Assembly: GCA_963850255.1 (NCBI GenBank)
Contig: CAWKLL010000022.1
Location: 62,001 to 126,000, forward strand
Source: J054 sp963850255
Lineage (GTDB): Bacteria > Pseudomonadota > Gammaproteobacteria > Steroidobacterales > GCA-2729495
Direction of reading: 5' to 3'
Length of the DNA stretch: 64,000 nucleotides
Numbering within the stretch: the first letter of the stretch is position 1; each line of letters opens with the position of its first letter. The translations under genes and the position numbers were made by a program. Under the pieces are notes generated by a model. The model was not told the origin of the DNA. It searched no databases and worked only from the letters and a program-made list of their open reading frames with translations. Shown in pieces: positions 56,208 through 64,000 of the stretch.

Positions 56208-56290
56208 TTTGCACGCTGGAAACGGACTATCCCCAACACAAAGCCGTGGGATAATGCTTGGTATCTCAGGAAAGTCGCTGGTAGTTCTTT

Positions 56291-57193
56291 ATGCATCTGG
56301 TCAAACTCACTGTAATTATTCTCAGCCTGCTGCCCGTCGCAGCCCACGCGGATAGCGCGGCTACCGAGCGCGACTACCTGGCATTTGGCGGCCGCCTTTT
56401 TGATATGTGGTATGAGGCAATTGATACAAACTTTGTCCCCGACGACCCGGAAACGGCGGCGATAGACGGCCTCGGCGGACCCAATGCTAACGGCACGCTG
56501 AACGACAGCGACGGCCAACCGCTTGCCAACAACGGCCATGACTACCGGCTCAAGAACCTGCTGGGCTGGGACATGCGCGGTGACGCTGGTATCTATGGCA
56601 GCGCCTATCAGGGTAAGGAATTTGTACTGCCGGACGGTCCGCTAAGCCCGCGCTACGCGAGCGACCGTCGCGACGACTGGATTGAACGGCTCAACAATGG
56701 TTATGGCGGCCTGCCAGCCTATGGCGAAGTGTTAGATGACAACCAGATCGGCGCACTGGTCGATTACATGCTCGCCGTGCGCGACCGGCAACTGCCCCAC
56801 CCTGACGATCTCTATGCACTCTCCAGCGAGTCAGCCAAGGGCTTCGTGCTCGCCGCCGGCGGCAATGCCGCGCGCGGCCGGGATTTCTATCAACAGCAAT
56901 GCGAGACCTGCCATGGCAGCGACGCCACCGAGATCATCTTCGATAACGGCGAGCAGAGCCTGGGACAGCACGCACGCTATTACGGCTATGCCGTAGCCAT
57001 GATCACCCTGGCGGGCGAGCCCGGCTCGGACATGGGACCGCAACTTGAAAAGGGCCTGAGCGCTGCCGAGCAGACCACACTGTTGCTGGACCTGTTAGCC
57101 GCACTCTGCGACCGCGATCGCTATCCGCGCGGTGCCGGCACCGACCCCGAGGTACCCGACGGCGATCTGCGCTGCCGCGAGTACTTGCGCTAG
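56291..57193 (+). CDS. Periplasmic c-type cytochrome
   Basis: A 300-residue exported protein (signal ends near AAHADSA). A heme site C-E-T-C-H occurs in RGRDFYQQQCETCHGSDATE, with a possible distal Met (GSDMGPQLEKGL). The N-terminal half (YLAFGGRLFDMWYEAI, then PAYGEVLDDNQIGALVDYML) looks like a second cytochrome c fold without a CxxCH motif. It is probably a monoheme electron carrier; the partner is unknown. Confidence 0.83.
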   Translation: MHLVKLTVIILSLLPVAAHADSAATERDYLAFGGRLFDMWYEAIDTNFVPDDPETAAIDGLGGPNANGTLNDSDGQPLANNGHDYRLKNLLGWDMRGDAGIYGSAYQGKEFVLPDGPLSPRYASDRRDDWIERLNNGYGGLPAYGEVLDDNQIGALVDYMLAVRDRQLPHPDDLYALSSESAKGFVLAAGGNAARGRDFYQQQCETCHGSDATEIIFDNGEQSLGQHARYYGYAVAMITLAGEPGSDMGPQLEKGLSAAEQTTLLLDLLAALCDRDRYPRGAGTDPEVPDGDLRCREYLR

Positions 57194-57529
57194 CGGCCGG
57201 ATTACTGATCGCGAGAGCAAGACTTTATGCAGTCACAATTGACTGGCCGCTGCCAAAGCCACGACACAGTCACAGATTCGATCTCCTCCCGCGAGCCAGG
57301 CACCGTTCGTCTATTGAATAAAACACGGTGTAGAACCTTAGCCGAACTATAGGTATGCATGCTGTACGCACGGCGAAGGCAGCGATAAGGCAGTTACTGT
57401 CTGGCGACGACTGGTTTGCGGCAATTACTCGTGAAGGCGAAAGCAATTGGTCCTGAAACGCTATTCGAAGGAAATGCCGCTGACTTACTGCGGCAGGCGA
57501 CCCATTGAACTCGCTGGAGAGCCCGCCTC
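57194..57529. other. Intergenic region before the P-type ATPase
   Basis: 336 bp with no credible gene, terminator or recognised operator. Confidence 0.5.
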
Positions 57530-60148
57530 GTGACAGTAAACCTGAAAACCTGGCATCTGTTCGAAGTCAGCGACTTGGCCCAAGAGTTATCGGTCAATTT
57601 GGACCAAGGGCTCAACAACAGCCAGGTTGAAGAGCGTCGACGCCAATATGGCGACAACGTAATCGCTGAGGGATCGAAGCGACGACTGTTGTGGATGCTT
57701 GCCGGTCAGTTTTCCGATTTCATGATTCTGGTCCTCATCGCCGCCGCCGTGGTATCCGGAGTTGTCGGTGAGCCCCGGGATGCAATTGCTATCCTCGTCA
57801 TTGTTGCACTCAACGCCATTATTGGCTTCGTGCAAGAGTACCGTGCGGAGCGCGCCCTGGCGTCGCTGCGAATGCTCTCGGCACCGTCGGCCAAGGTTCG
57901 CCGTGACGGTCAGATCCGTGAGTTGCCGTCCAGCGAACTGGTGCCCGGCGACATCGTCGAGCTTGAAGCCGGTGACGGCGTCCCCGCCGACTTGCGATTG
58001 ATAGAGTCGATACAACTGACCGCCGATGAATCGAGCCTGACGGGCGAATCGCAAGTAATCGCGAAATGTATTGAACCGCTAACGGAGCCCGCCTTGCCGT
58101 TGGGAGACCGGCGCAATCTTGCTTTTAAAGGCTCATTGATCACAGGAGGCCGAGGCACCGGAATCGTGGTGACAACCGGTATGGGTACAGAACTCGGCCG
58201 CATCGCCGAATTATTACGCACGACAAGAACCCTGAAAACACCCTTGCAAAAACGCCTGACTCGCTTTGGCAAGCGCCTTGGACTTGCGATTCTGGCCATT
58301 TGTTTTTGCATCTTTATCATCGGGCTATTGCGTGGCGAATCGCCGGTCATCATGTTTCTGACCGCAGTAAGCCTGGCCGTTGCCGCGATTCCCGAGGCAC
58401 TACCCGCCGTCGTGACGGTTTCCCTTGCGCTCGGCGCGCGCAAGATGATCCGCAGCAATACGCTAGTGCGACGTCTGCCGGCAATCGAAACGCTGGGCTC
58501 TGTCACTTATATTTGTGCCGATAAAACCGGCACCCTTACCGAAAACCAAATGCATGCCGAGTTCCTGGTGATCGGCGAATCACGTTTTGATGCGCCCAGC
58601 TATCGCCCGATCAAGTCGCCGTCTTTGCTAGGCCTGGCGCTCGCGCTGAACAACGATGTAAGACAGGACGACCAGGAAACCTTGGTTGGCGATCCCACCG
58701 AAATTGCCCTGCTTGAGTTAGCTGAGGGTCTTGGTTTCTCGAAGTCGGCGCTGGAGAAAACCTACCCGCGAGCACGAGAAATCCCTTTCGACAGCGAGAC
58801 CAAGCGAATGGTAACGGTGCACGAAAGCGAAGAAGGCATGCTTGCATTTGTAAAGGGCGCGCCGGAGTCGGTAGTGCCCGATTGCGCAACATGGGCCGAT
58901 TCCGATGCCGTGTTTTCAGCTGAAAGCACACTGCAGATGGCTGAATTGCTCGCCGGAGAGGGCTACCGTGTCCTCGCGCTGGCCAGCCGAAAGCTGGCCA
59001 ATGTAGACGATGATCTCGGTAACGAGCTGAAATTGCTGGCTCTGGTCGCGTTAATCGACCCGCCACGCGAGTCAGTACCCCAGGCTGTCTCAGACTGCCT
59101 TGGAGCCGGCATTTCTCCCGTCATGATTACCGGCGACCATCCGGGTACTGCACAAGCAATCGCTCAGCGCGTCGGCATCGCCGGCAAGAACGACCAGGTC
59201 ATGACAGGCACCGAACTCGCATCGTTGAGCAAGGAAGCATTTGCTGCACGGGTCACCGACACTCGGGTATACGCCCGCGTAAATCCTGAACAGAAAATAC
59301 GCATCGTTGAAGCCTTGCAATCACAGGGGGAATTCGTCGCTATGACGGGCGACGGAGTGAATGATGCGCCGGCCCTCAAGCGCGCCGATATCGGCGTGGC
59401 AATGGGCCGCAAGGGCACAGACGTTGCTCGTCAAGCCGCGGACATGGTCCTCATGGATGACAATTTTGCGACGATAGTCGGCGCCGTCCGAGAGGGACGA
59501 CGAATATTCGATAATATTCTTAAGTTTATTAAATATACGATGACCAGTAACTCCGGCGAAATCTGGACCATGTTGCTGGCCCCTCTCCTCGGCCTGCCGA
59601 TTCCACTGTTACCGATACATATCCTCTGGATAAATCTGGTAACTGATGGACTACCCGGGCTCGCGCTTGCTGCCGAAGCAGGTGAAAAAAACCTGATGAG
59701 CCGAAAACCTCGCGCGCCAAAAGAAAGCATCTTTGCCAATGGCATGTGGCAGCACATATTGTGGGTCGGGCTACTCATCGGAGGACTATCGATTGCTGGC
59801 CAGGCATGGGCCTTTAAGAGTGGTTCCGAGAATTGGCAGACCGTCGTTTTTACGGTACTGACTTTCGCGCAGCTGATGAACGTTCTAGCTGTTCGCTCCG
59901 AAAGCGAATCACTCTTTTCGCTGGGACTGCTCAGCAACCTGCCACTGCTGGGCGCTATTTTGTTCACCGTCGTACTACAAATCGTTGTGATCTATGTGCC
60001 CGCGTTCCAGGATATCTTTAACACCCAGCCGCTCACTGCCGGTGAACTGATAGCCTGCTTTGCATTGGCATCAGTGGTCCTGCTTGCGGCGGAATTAGCG
60101 AAGGCCCTGGTTCGCCGCAGAACTCCCGGCGTGACAGCTCAACCCTGA
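57530..60148 (+). CDS. P-type (P2) cation ATPase, probable Ca2+ pump
   Basis: An 872-residue pump. The phosphorylation site is D331 in CADKTGTLTENQM; TGES (DESSLTGESQVI) is the actuator loop, KGAPE the nucleotide domain, and TGDGVNDAPALKRADIGVAM the hinge. The M4 motif is PEALP and M6 reads HILWINLVTDGLPGLALAAE, the Asn/Asp pattern of Ca2+ pumps (PacL/SERCA group). Na+ or Mn2+ transport is not excluded. GTG start at 57530. Confidence 0.9.
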   Translation: MTVNLKTWHLFEVSDLAQELSVNLDQGLNNSQVEERRRQYGDNVIAEGSKRRLLWMLAGQFSDFMILVLIAAAVVSGVVGEPRDAIAILVIVALNAIIGFVQEYRAERALASLRMLSAPSAKVRRDGQIRELPSSELVPGDIVELEAGDGVPADLRLIESIQLTADESSLTGESQVIAKCIEPLTEPALPLGDRRNLAFKGSLITGGRGTGIVVTTGMGTELGRIAELLRTTRTLKTPLQKRLTRFGKRLGLAILAICFCIFIIGLLRGESPVIMFLTAVSLAVAAIPEALPAVVTVSLALGARKMIRSNTLVRRLPAIETLGSVTYICADKTGTLTENQMHAEFLVIGESRFDAPSYRPIKSPSLLGLALALNNDVRQDDQETLVGDPTEIALLELAEGLGFSKSALEKTYPRAREIPFDSETKRMVTVHESEEGMLAFVKGAPESVVPDCATWADSDAVFSAESTLQMAELLAGEGYRVLALASRKLANVDDDLGNELKLLALVALIDPPRESVPQAVSDCLGAGISPVMITGDHPGTAQAIAQRVGIAGKNDQVMTGTELASLSKEAFAARVTDTRVYARVNPEQKIRIVEALQSQGEFVAMTGDGVNDAPALKRADIGVAMGRKGTDVARQAADMVLMDDNFATIVGAVREGRRIFDNILKFIKYTMTSNSGEIWTMLLAPLLGLPIPLLPIHILWINLVTDGLPGLALAAEAGEKNLMSRKPRAPKESIFANGMWQHILWVGLLIGGLSIAGQAWAFKSGSENWQTVVFTVLTFAQLMNVLAVRSESESLFSLGLLSNLPLLGAILFTVVLQIVVIYVPAFQDIFNTQPLTAGELIACFALASVVLLAAELAKALVRRRTPGVTAQP

Positions 60149-60177
60149 CGATCAACAGGTACTACCCGGCGACTCGC

Positions 60178-61644
60178 TCAAACCAATGCCGACCAATAAC
60201 CGTGGAAGCTCAGCGGCACATGATGGCGCAGTCGGATACGTGCCAGCGGCCCGGCCGCAAAATCACGATCGTCAAAAATCGCAAAATAGCTGGCCCGCTC
60301 GCTGGCATTATAGATCTGGCTGATCACGTAGCGTCCGCGCTCGCCGCCCAGATGATCAAGCATGACCGGCTCAGAGACGTACTCGCCCTGCTCGAAGCCG
60401 AAGCTGTGACGCTGCAGCGTCTGGCCATCAAGCTGGCACAGGCTGCGCGCAAAGATTTCGCCGGCATCAGCCTGAATCATGTAGGCATGACTATAAGAGA
60501 GCGATCGCTCAGTAGCTGATATGGACGGGAGTTCGTAATTGGCCGAAGCGTCGAGGATCGTATCCTCAACTTTGCCAGCGGCCATATCCACCCGGTAACG
60601 ACGCGGGTAATTGACAGGCTCTTCCGGCAATCCAGGCTCGCCGCGCATGATGCCGAATAAAGGTGAATCGTCTGCATTGCCGAGGCCACCGCCGCCGCGC
60701 GCACCGATAAAATCCAGAATCAGGGCCTGGCCGGATTCATAACCGTTAATCGCATGCCACATCCAGCAAGGCTCCAGCTCGAAAGTCTGCGTCTCCTCGC
60801 TACCCCGTCGCGCGACCTGCAACACATTGCCCCGCTCCGGCTGCCAACGGATCGCTTCGGAAAATGTCTGGCGTGCAATCAACACCTGCAGTACCTGTGC
60901 GGGATCAATGTAGGCAGGATGCAGAACGAAGGCGAAATGGTGACGTGTCACGAACCAGTCATGAATATATACCGAACGCGGCAAGGGGATGCTCTGCCGC
61001 GCAACCACTCGCCCGGCAAGATCCAGACTGACCACCCTGGCGCTCGGGCGCGGCCCCGGCAGGATGGCGAGCAAATGCAATTGCCGGTGCGCCGCATCCA
61101 GCTTCCAGTGCGCCCAATAGCGCAATCCGGGCTGGCGTGGATCCAGGCTGCTCTCACCCAGCGTATCGAGCTGTCGATTAAGCGCATAGGGACGCTGGGA
61201 CTCATCAAACGCGAATACCCGGCCGGCCCATTCAATCACGGTAGTGTTGGCCTGATTGGCAAGACTTAAGCCCAGGTTGTAGTGCAACGGACCCGAGCCA
61301 TGGGTCGAAAAAGTCGGATAAAGGAAGCGACCGGCTGAACTCTCGGCCAGATACTTGCGGGTGCGGACATAGCGATTGCGAAAGCGCACCTGGCCAGCAG
61401 AGAAACTCAGCGCCTGCACCAGCCCGTCGCCGTCGAGCACCATGCGCCGCCGATCAGGGCCGCGGTCGTAAAGACCCGGTCCGACTCGGTACAGCGTGCC
61501 TTCCAGCGGCGGCAGATCCCCGTCAACCTCGCAGACATAGTCGTGCTCTTCCGGCAGCGAGGTCACGAGCCCGGCATAGGGCAAGGGATTACGGTCTAGC
61601 GGTAGCCATTGGCTTGAGTCCAGCGGAAGCTTGCGCCAACTCAC
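60178..61644 (-). CDS. Carotenoid oxygenase (RPE65/CCD family)
   Basis: A 488-residue seven-bladed propeller enzyme. The four iron-ligand histidines are in LRYWAHWKLD, YIHDWFVTRH, MWHAINGYES and the final LSFHGYWSALV. GTLYRVGPGLYDRGPDRRRM and LDGDGLVQALSF are the family N-terminal motif. It cleaves carotenoid or stilbene-like polyenes; the substrate is unknown. Confidence 0.9.
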   Translation of the reverse strand: MSWRKLPLDSSQWLPLDRNPLPYAGLVTSLPEEHDYVCEVDGDLPPLEGTLYRVGPGLYDRGPDRRRMVLDGDGLVQALSFSAGQVRFRNRYVRTRKYLAESSAGRFLYPTFSTHGSGPLHYNLGLSLANQANTTVIEWAGRVFAFDESQRPYALNRQLDTLGESSLDPRQPGLRYWAHWKLDAAHRQLHLLAILPGPRPSARVVSLDLAGRVVARQSIPLPRSVYIHDWFVTRHHFAFVLHPAYIDPAQVLQVLIARQTFSEAIRWQPERGNVLQVARRGSEETQTFELEPCWMWHAINGYESGQALILDFIGARGGGGLGNADDSPLFGIMRGEPGLPEEPVNYPRRYRVDMAAGKVEDTILDASANYELPSISATERSLSYSHAYMIQADAGEIFARSLCQLDGQTLQRHSFGFEQGEYVSEPVMLDHLGGERGRYVISQIYNASERASYFAIFDDRDFAAGPLARIRLRHHVPLSFHGYWSALV

Positions 61645-61952
61645 GGCTCGGATCCGGGCGGATGCTTAGTCATGCGCGCACGCTACCCGAGCGACCCTGG
61701 GTATGCCAACAGGGATTTGCCCGCCAGGCTCCTGGGTGATCTTCGGCTGTGCGCCAGCCTTCGAAACAGTACACCGGCGTGACGGCAGCCACGCGCTCCA
61801 AATACCCCGGCAAGGGGCTAAAATGCAGCCTGTTATCCTGAAAAGCTGGAATGGATACGTTCTGCCAGCAAAATCTTTAGCGGCTTGCTTTCAACGGCAA
61901 CCGCCCGGAAACCGCAGTAATACTGCGATCACCCAATTGAAGGGCTTTAGAC
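61645..61952. other. Divergent intergenic region
   Basis: 308 bp between the carotenoid oxygenase and the DUF3313 gene. A perfect palindrome CGCAGTAATACTGCG at 61,913-61,927, 25 bp before the next ATG, is a possible operator. AAGGGC near 61,941 is a likely ribosome-binding site. Confidence 0.5.
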
Positions 61953-62627
61953 ATGAGAAAACTAACAATAGTCGCGGCAACCCTTGCCCTGCTGGCGGGC
62001 TGCGCCGGCGAACCCAGCCTGCAAACCGGACCGAACGCCGAGGTCACCTTTGACGGCCTGGTCAAAGTCGATAATGCCCGTTTTGCCGGCGCCTGGGTCG
62101 ATCCGGAGATCAACCTGGCTCGCTATACCAAGGTCATGCCGGGCGGCGCCTCTTTCGAATTCCGTGCAGTGAAGGAAATGTCCGCTTCGGGTGCGCGACG
62201 CTCCAGCAACAGGGAGTTCTACATCAGCGACGCAGACCAGCAGCGCCTGGAGCAAGAGGTCAGCAAGATCTTTGATGAAGAACTCGGCAAGAGCACCCGT
62301 TTTACGATGACTGATACGCCCGGCTTCGACGTGATGATCGTCGAGGGCGCAATGCTCGATATCGTTTCCTACGTGCCGCCGGATATCGTTGGGCGGGGCG
62401 AAATCTATCTCCGCCAGGTCGGCGCGGCTACGCTGGTCATTCAGCTCGAAGATTCCATGAGCGGTGCAACCATCGCCCGGGCCGTGGAACGGCGCGCGGC
62501 AGAGTCGGCCGGCGATATGGGTATGCAGAGCAACGCGGTGACCACCTGGGCCGAAGTGCGCCGCCTGGCAAGACGCTGGGCCGTCAAATTGCGTGAGGGA
62601 CTGGAATCGATAGTCCCGGAGGCCTGA
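61953..62627 (+). CDS. DUF3313-family lipoprotein
   Basis: A 224-residue lipoprotein with lipobox LLAGC (Cys 17) and a DUF3313-like body (YTKVMPGGASFEFRAVKEMS, RFTMTDTPGFDVMIVEGAML, LVIQLEDSMSGATIARAVER). Function unknown. Convergent with the DUF6279 gene. Confidence 0.82.
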   Translation: MRKLTIVAATLALLAGCAGEPSLQTGPNAEVTFDGLVKVDNARFAGAWVDPEINLARYTKVMPGGASFEFRAVKEMSASGARRSSNREFYISDADQQRLEQEVSKIFDEELGKSTRFTMTDTPGFDVMIVEGAMLDIVSYVPPDIVGRGEIYLRQVGAATLVIQLEDSMSGATIARAVERRAAESAGDMGMQSNAVTTWAEVRRLARRWAVKLREGLESIVPEA

Positions 62628-62647
62628 ACCGGAAACCTGCCAACGCT

Positions 62648-63586
62648 TCAGGCAGCCTCGCGTTCGACCGCCTTTTTGTTGAGCTTTTCGTCATTGGCCA
62701 GGGCATCGAAGTCATCGGCAAAATCATTAAGACGCTGGCTTAAGCGCTGGCGTTGCTTGGCGTCCAGCTGCGTAGTCAGGTCCACGAACATTTCCAGCAA
62801 AATCGTCTTGTTCGCATCAACTTTGCGTCGATAGTCCTCACTATCGACGGCATTGGGATCGAGAATCATCGCCTCAAATCGCGCTATAAACTGATCTCTT
62901 GGCGGCCGCTCGAGGACCAGGGCCTGAAAATTCACCTGCCACTGGCGCCTGCCCTCCATCCATTCCGCGGAATTGTCGTACATACGATCCAGGTGGCTGG
63001 CCACCAGTGCGACTTGCTGATCATTCAGCTTGCCCGTGAAGCGCTGAAGATTCTTTATTGCCGATTTCAGGCGCCGCTCGGCGCGTTTTTCCAGCGTCTC
63101 ACCCGCATATTTCTCCCAGAGCTCCGCGTTCTTGACTTCGCTGTTACTGACGAAATCAGCGACCTGCTCGTCACTCAGACCACCCAGGAAGGTCGCCATA
63201 TCGGGAATCACCTGGCGCAAAAACACGTCCCACATGGAAATCATCTGAGCAAACTCACCATCGAGCTGCTCGACGGTCAGGCTGCCATCGGCAATGCTTG
63301 CGTCTACCGCCCGCAGCATGCCTGCGTACTGCGGCAGTTGCTCGGTGCGCACCCAGTCCAGGTTGCGATTCACCACCTGGCTCAGCTCTTTTTTCTGCTC
63401 TTTCTCGAGGCTGAAAACATCGCTGAGATACCAGACCATCAACCAGTCCACCTGGTTAAATATGAATCGGGTGCTCAGGCAGCCGCCCAGTACTAGCGTC
63501 GCAACGAGCACCCATAGTAGCGGGCGCCGCTTGCCCGAACCGGCTCGCAGGGGCCTGGAGTTTTTGGCGATAGCGGCGCTGGCCAT
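62648..63586 (-). CDS. DUF6279-family helical lipoprotein
   Basis: A 312-residue lipoprotein with lipobox VLGGC near residue 36 and a long helical body. LLWVLVATLVLGGC, then WLMVWYLSDVFSLEKEQKKE, then repeated R/K/E-rich helices. The pattern fits DUF6279 lipoproteins. Function unknown. It lies 12 bp after purA on the same strand. Confidence 0.75.
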   Translation of the reverse strand: MASAAIAKNSRPLRAGSGKRRPLLWVLVATLVLGGCLSTRFIFNQVDWLMVWYLSDVFSLEKEQKKELSQVVNRNLDWVRTEQLPQYAGMLRAVDASIADGSLTVEQLDGEFAQMISMWDVFLRQVIPDMATFLGGLSDEQVADFVSNSEVKNAELWEKYAGETLEKRAERRLKSAIKNLQRFTGKLNDQQVALVASHLDRMYDNSAEWMEGRRQWQVNFQALVLERPPRDQFIARFEAMILDPNAVDSEDYRRKVDANKTILLEMFVDLTTQLDAKQRQRLSQRLNDFADDFDALANDEKLNKKAVEREAA

Positions 63587-63598
63587 ACAGGCAAAACC

Positions 63599-64000
63599 TC
63601 AGTCGAAGGGATGATTCAGAATAATATTTTCGTCGCGGTCGGGACCCGTCGAGACCATGGCCAACGGCACATCCAACACGGTCTCGATACGCTGCAGATA
63701 GTCACGCGCCTCGGCCGGCAGTTTTGCCAGCTCGGTGATACCCACCGTCGAACTGACCCAGCCTGGCATCTCTTCATAAACAGGCTCGCACTCGGCGAAG
63801 CGATCGACCAGAAATGGCGGCACCTGTATTTCCTCGCCGTCCAGGCGATAGCCGATGCACAGCTTCAAGGTCTCCAGGCCATCAAGCACATCCAGCTTGG
63901 TGACACATAAGCCGCTGATGCTGTTATTCAACACCGCACGACGCAGGGTAACGGCATCAAACCAGCCACAGCGCCGCGGACGACCGGTGGTTGCGCCGAA
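63599..64000 (-). CDS. purA: Adenylosuccinate synthetase, C-terminal part
   Basis: The frame is open to the window edge; 133 residues plus stop are seen. FGATTGRPRRCGWFDAVTLR with NSISGLCVTKLDVLDGL and the late STGPDRDENIILNHPF are the PurA signatures, including the substrate-binding loop and C-terminal GPDR. It makes adenylosuccinate from IMP, GTP and aspartate. The start lies outside the window. Confidence 0.95.
   Translation of the reverse strand, partial: FGATTGRPRRCGWFDAVTLRRAVLNNSISGLCVTKLDVLDGLETLKLCIGYRLDGEEIQVPPFLVDRFAECEPVYEEMPGWVSSTVGITELAKLPAEARDYLQRIETVLDVPLAMVSTGPDRDENIILNHPFD

Overview
The window looks like a chromosomal segment of a GC-rich gammaproteobacterium. The evidence is gene order: ffh-rpsP-rimM-trmD-rplS, rpsF-rpsR-rplI-dnaB followed upstream by rlmB and rnr, dapA next to gcvR-bcp-bepA, and a complete suf operon. 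The TRAP/TatT genes, two DUF-type lipoproteins and a giant autotransporter suggest a marine or sediment lineage, perhaps near Woeseiales/Chromatiales, but that placement is a guess. I see no phage, integrase, insertion sequence or CRISPR array.

Layout. 1-2.9 kb: a Tat-exported methyltransferase (cut by the window edge), a small unknown protein, and a NosR/RnfG-like FMN protein plus polyferredoxin pair whose first gene is frameshifted. 2.9-3.35 kb: tRNA-Ser(GGA) with a tandemly duplicated, palindromic 177-bp unit. 3.4-8.7 kb: a mini-BamC lipoprotein and dapA, then divergently gcvR, bcp, bepA and mlaA, facing a frameshifted mlaC. 9.0-15.9 kb: Rrf2 regulator-sufBCDSUT-sixA, with an IscR-like operator in front. 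15.9-26.5 kb (minus strand): hslR, sppA, a sugar-dehydrogenase-like propeller protein, a four-part TRAP transporter (tatT, tatP, dctQ, dctM) and the ffh-to-rplS translation/SRP operon that reads straight into it. 26.6-33.5 kb: corB, radA, and a CHASE2-kinase/PP2C/FHA phosphosignalling operon. 33.5-40.3 kb (minus): rnr, rlmB and rpsF-rpsR-membrane protein-rplI-dnaB. 40.36 kb: tRNA-Leu(CAG) and its terminator. 40.85-55.35 kb: an LLM-class flavin oxidoreductase and an autotransporter of about 4,480 residues on the minus strand, read in two frames. 55.8-64 kb: a small unknown gene, a cytochrome c, a P-type Ca2+-like ATPase, a carotenoid oxygenase, two lipoproteins and the 3' part of purA.

How it works together. 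Most of the window is housekeeping: Fe-S cluster assembly, translation and SRP, RNA processing, replication, and outer-membrane maintenance (BepA, MlaA/MlaC, BamC-like). The unusual part is the giant autotransporter. Its passenger is a highly regular repeat array punctuated by W-D-G-G units and interrupted by a triplicated cysteine-pair module, and it ends in a normal 12-strand-type barrel.

Quality caveat: three reading frames (FMN-binding protein, mlaC, autotransporter) are broken by small indels. At least the first two are best explained by single-base run-length errors, so the true genes may be intact.
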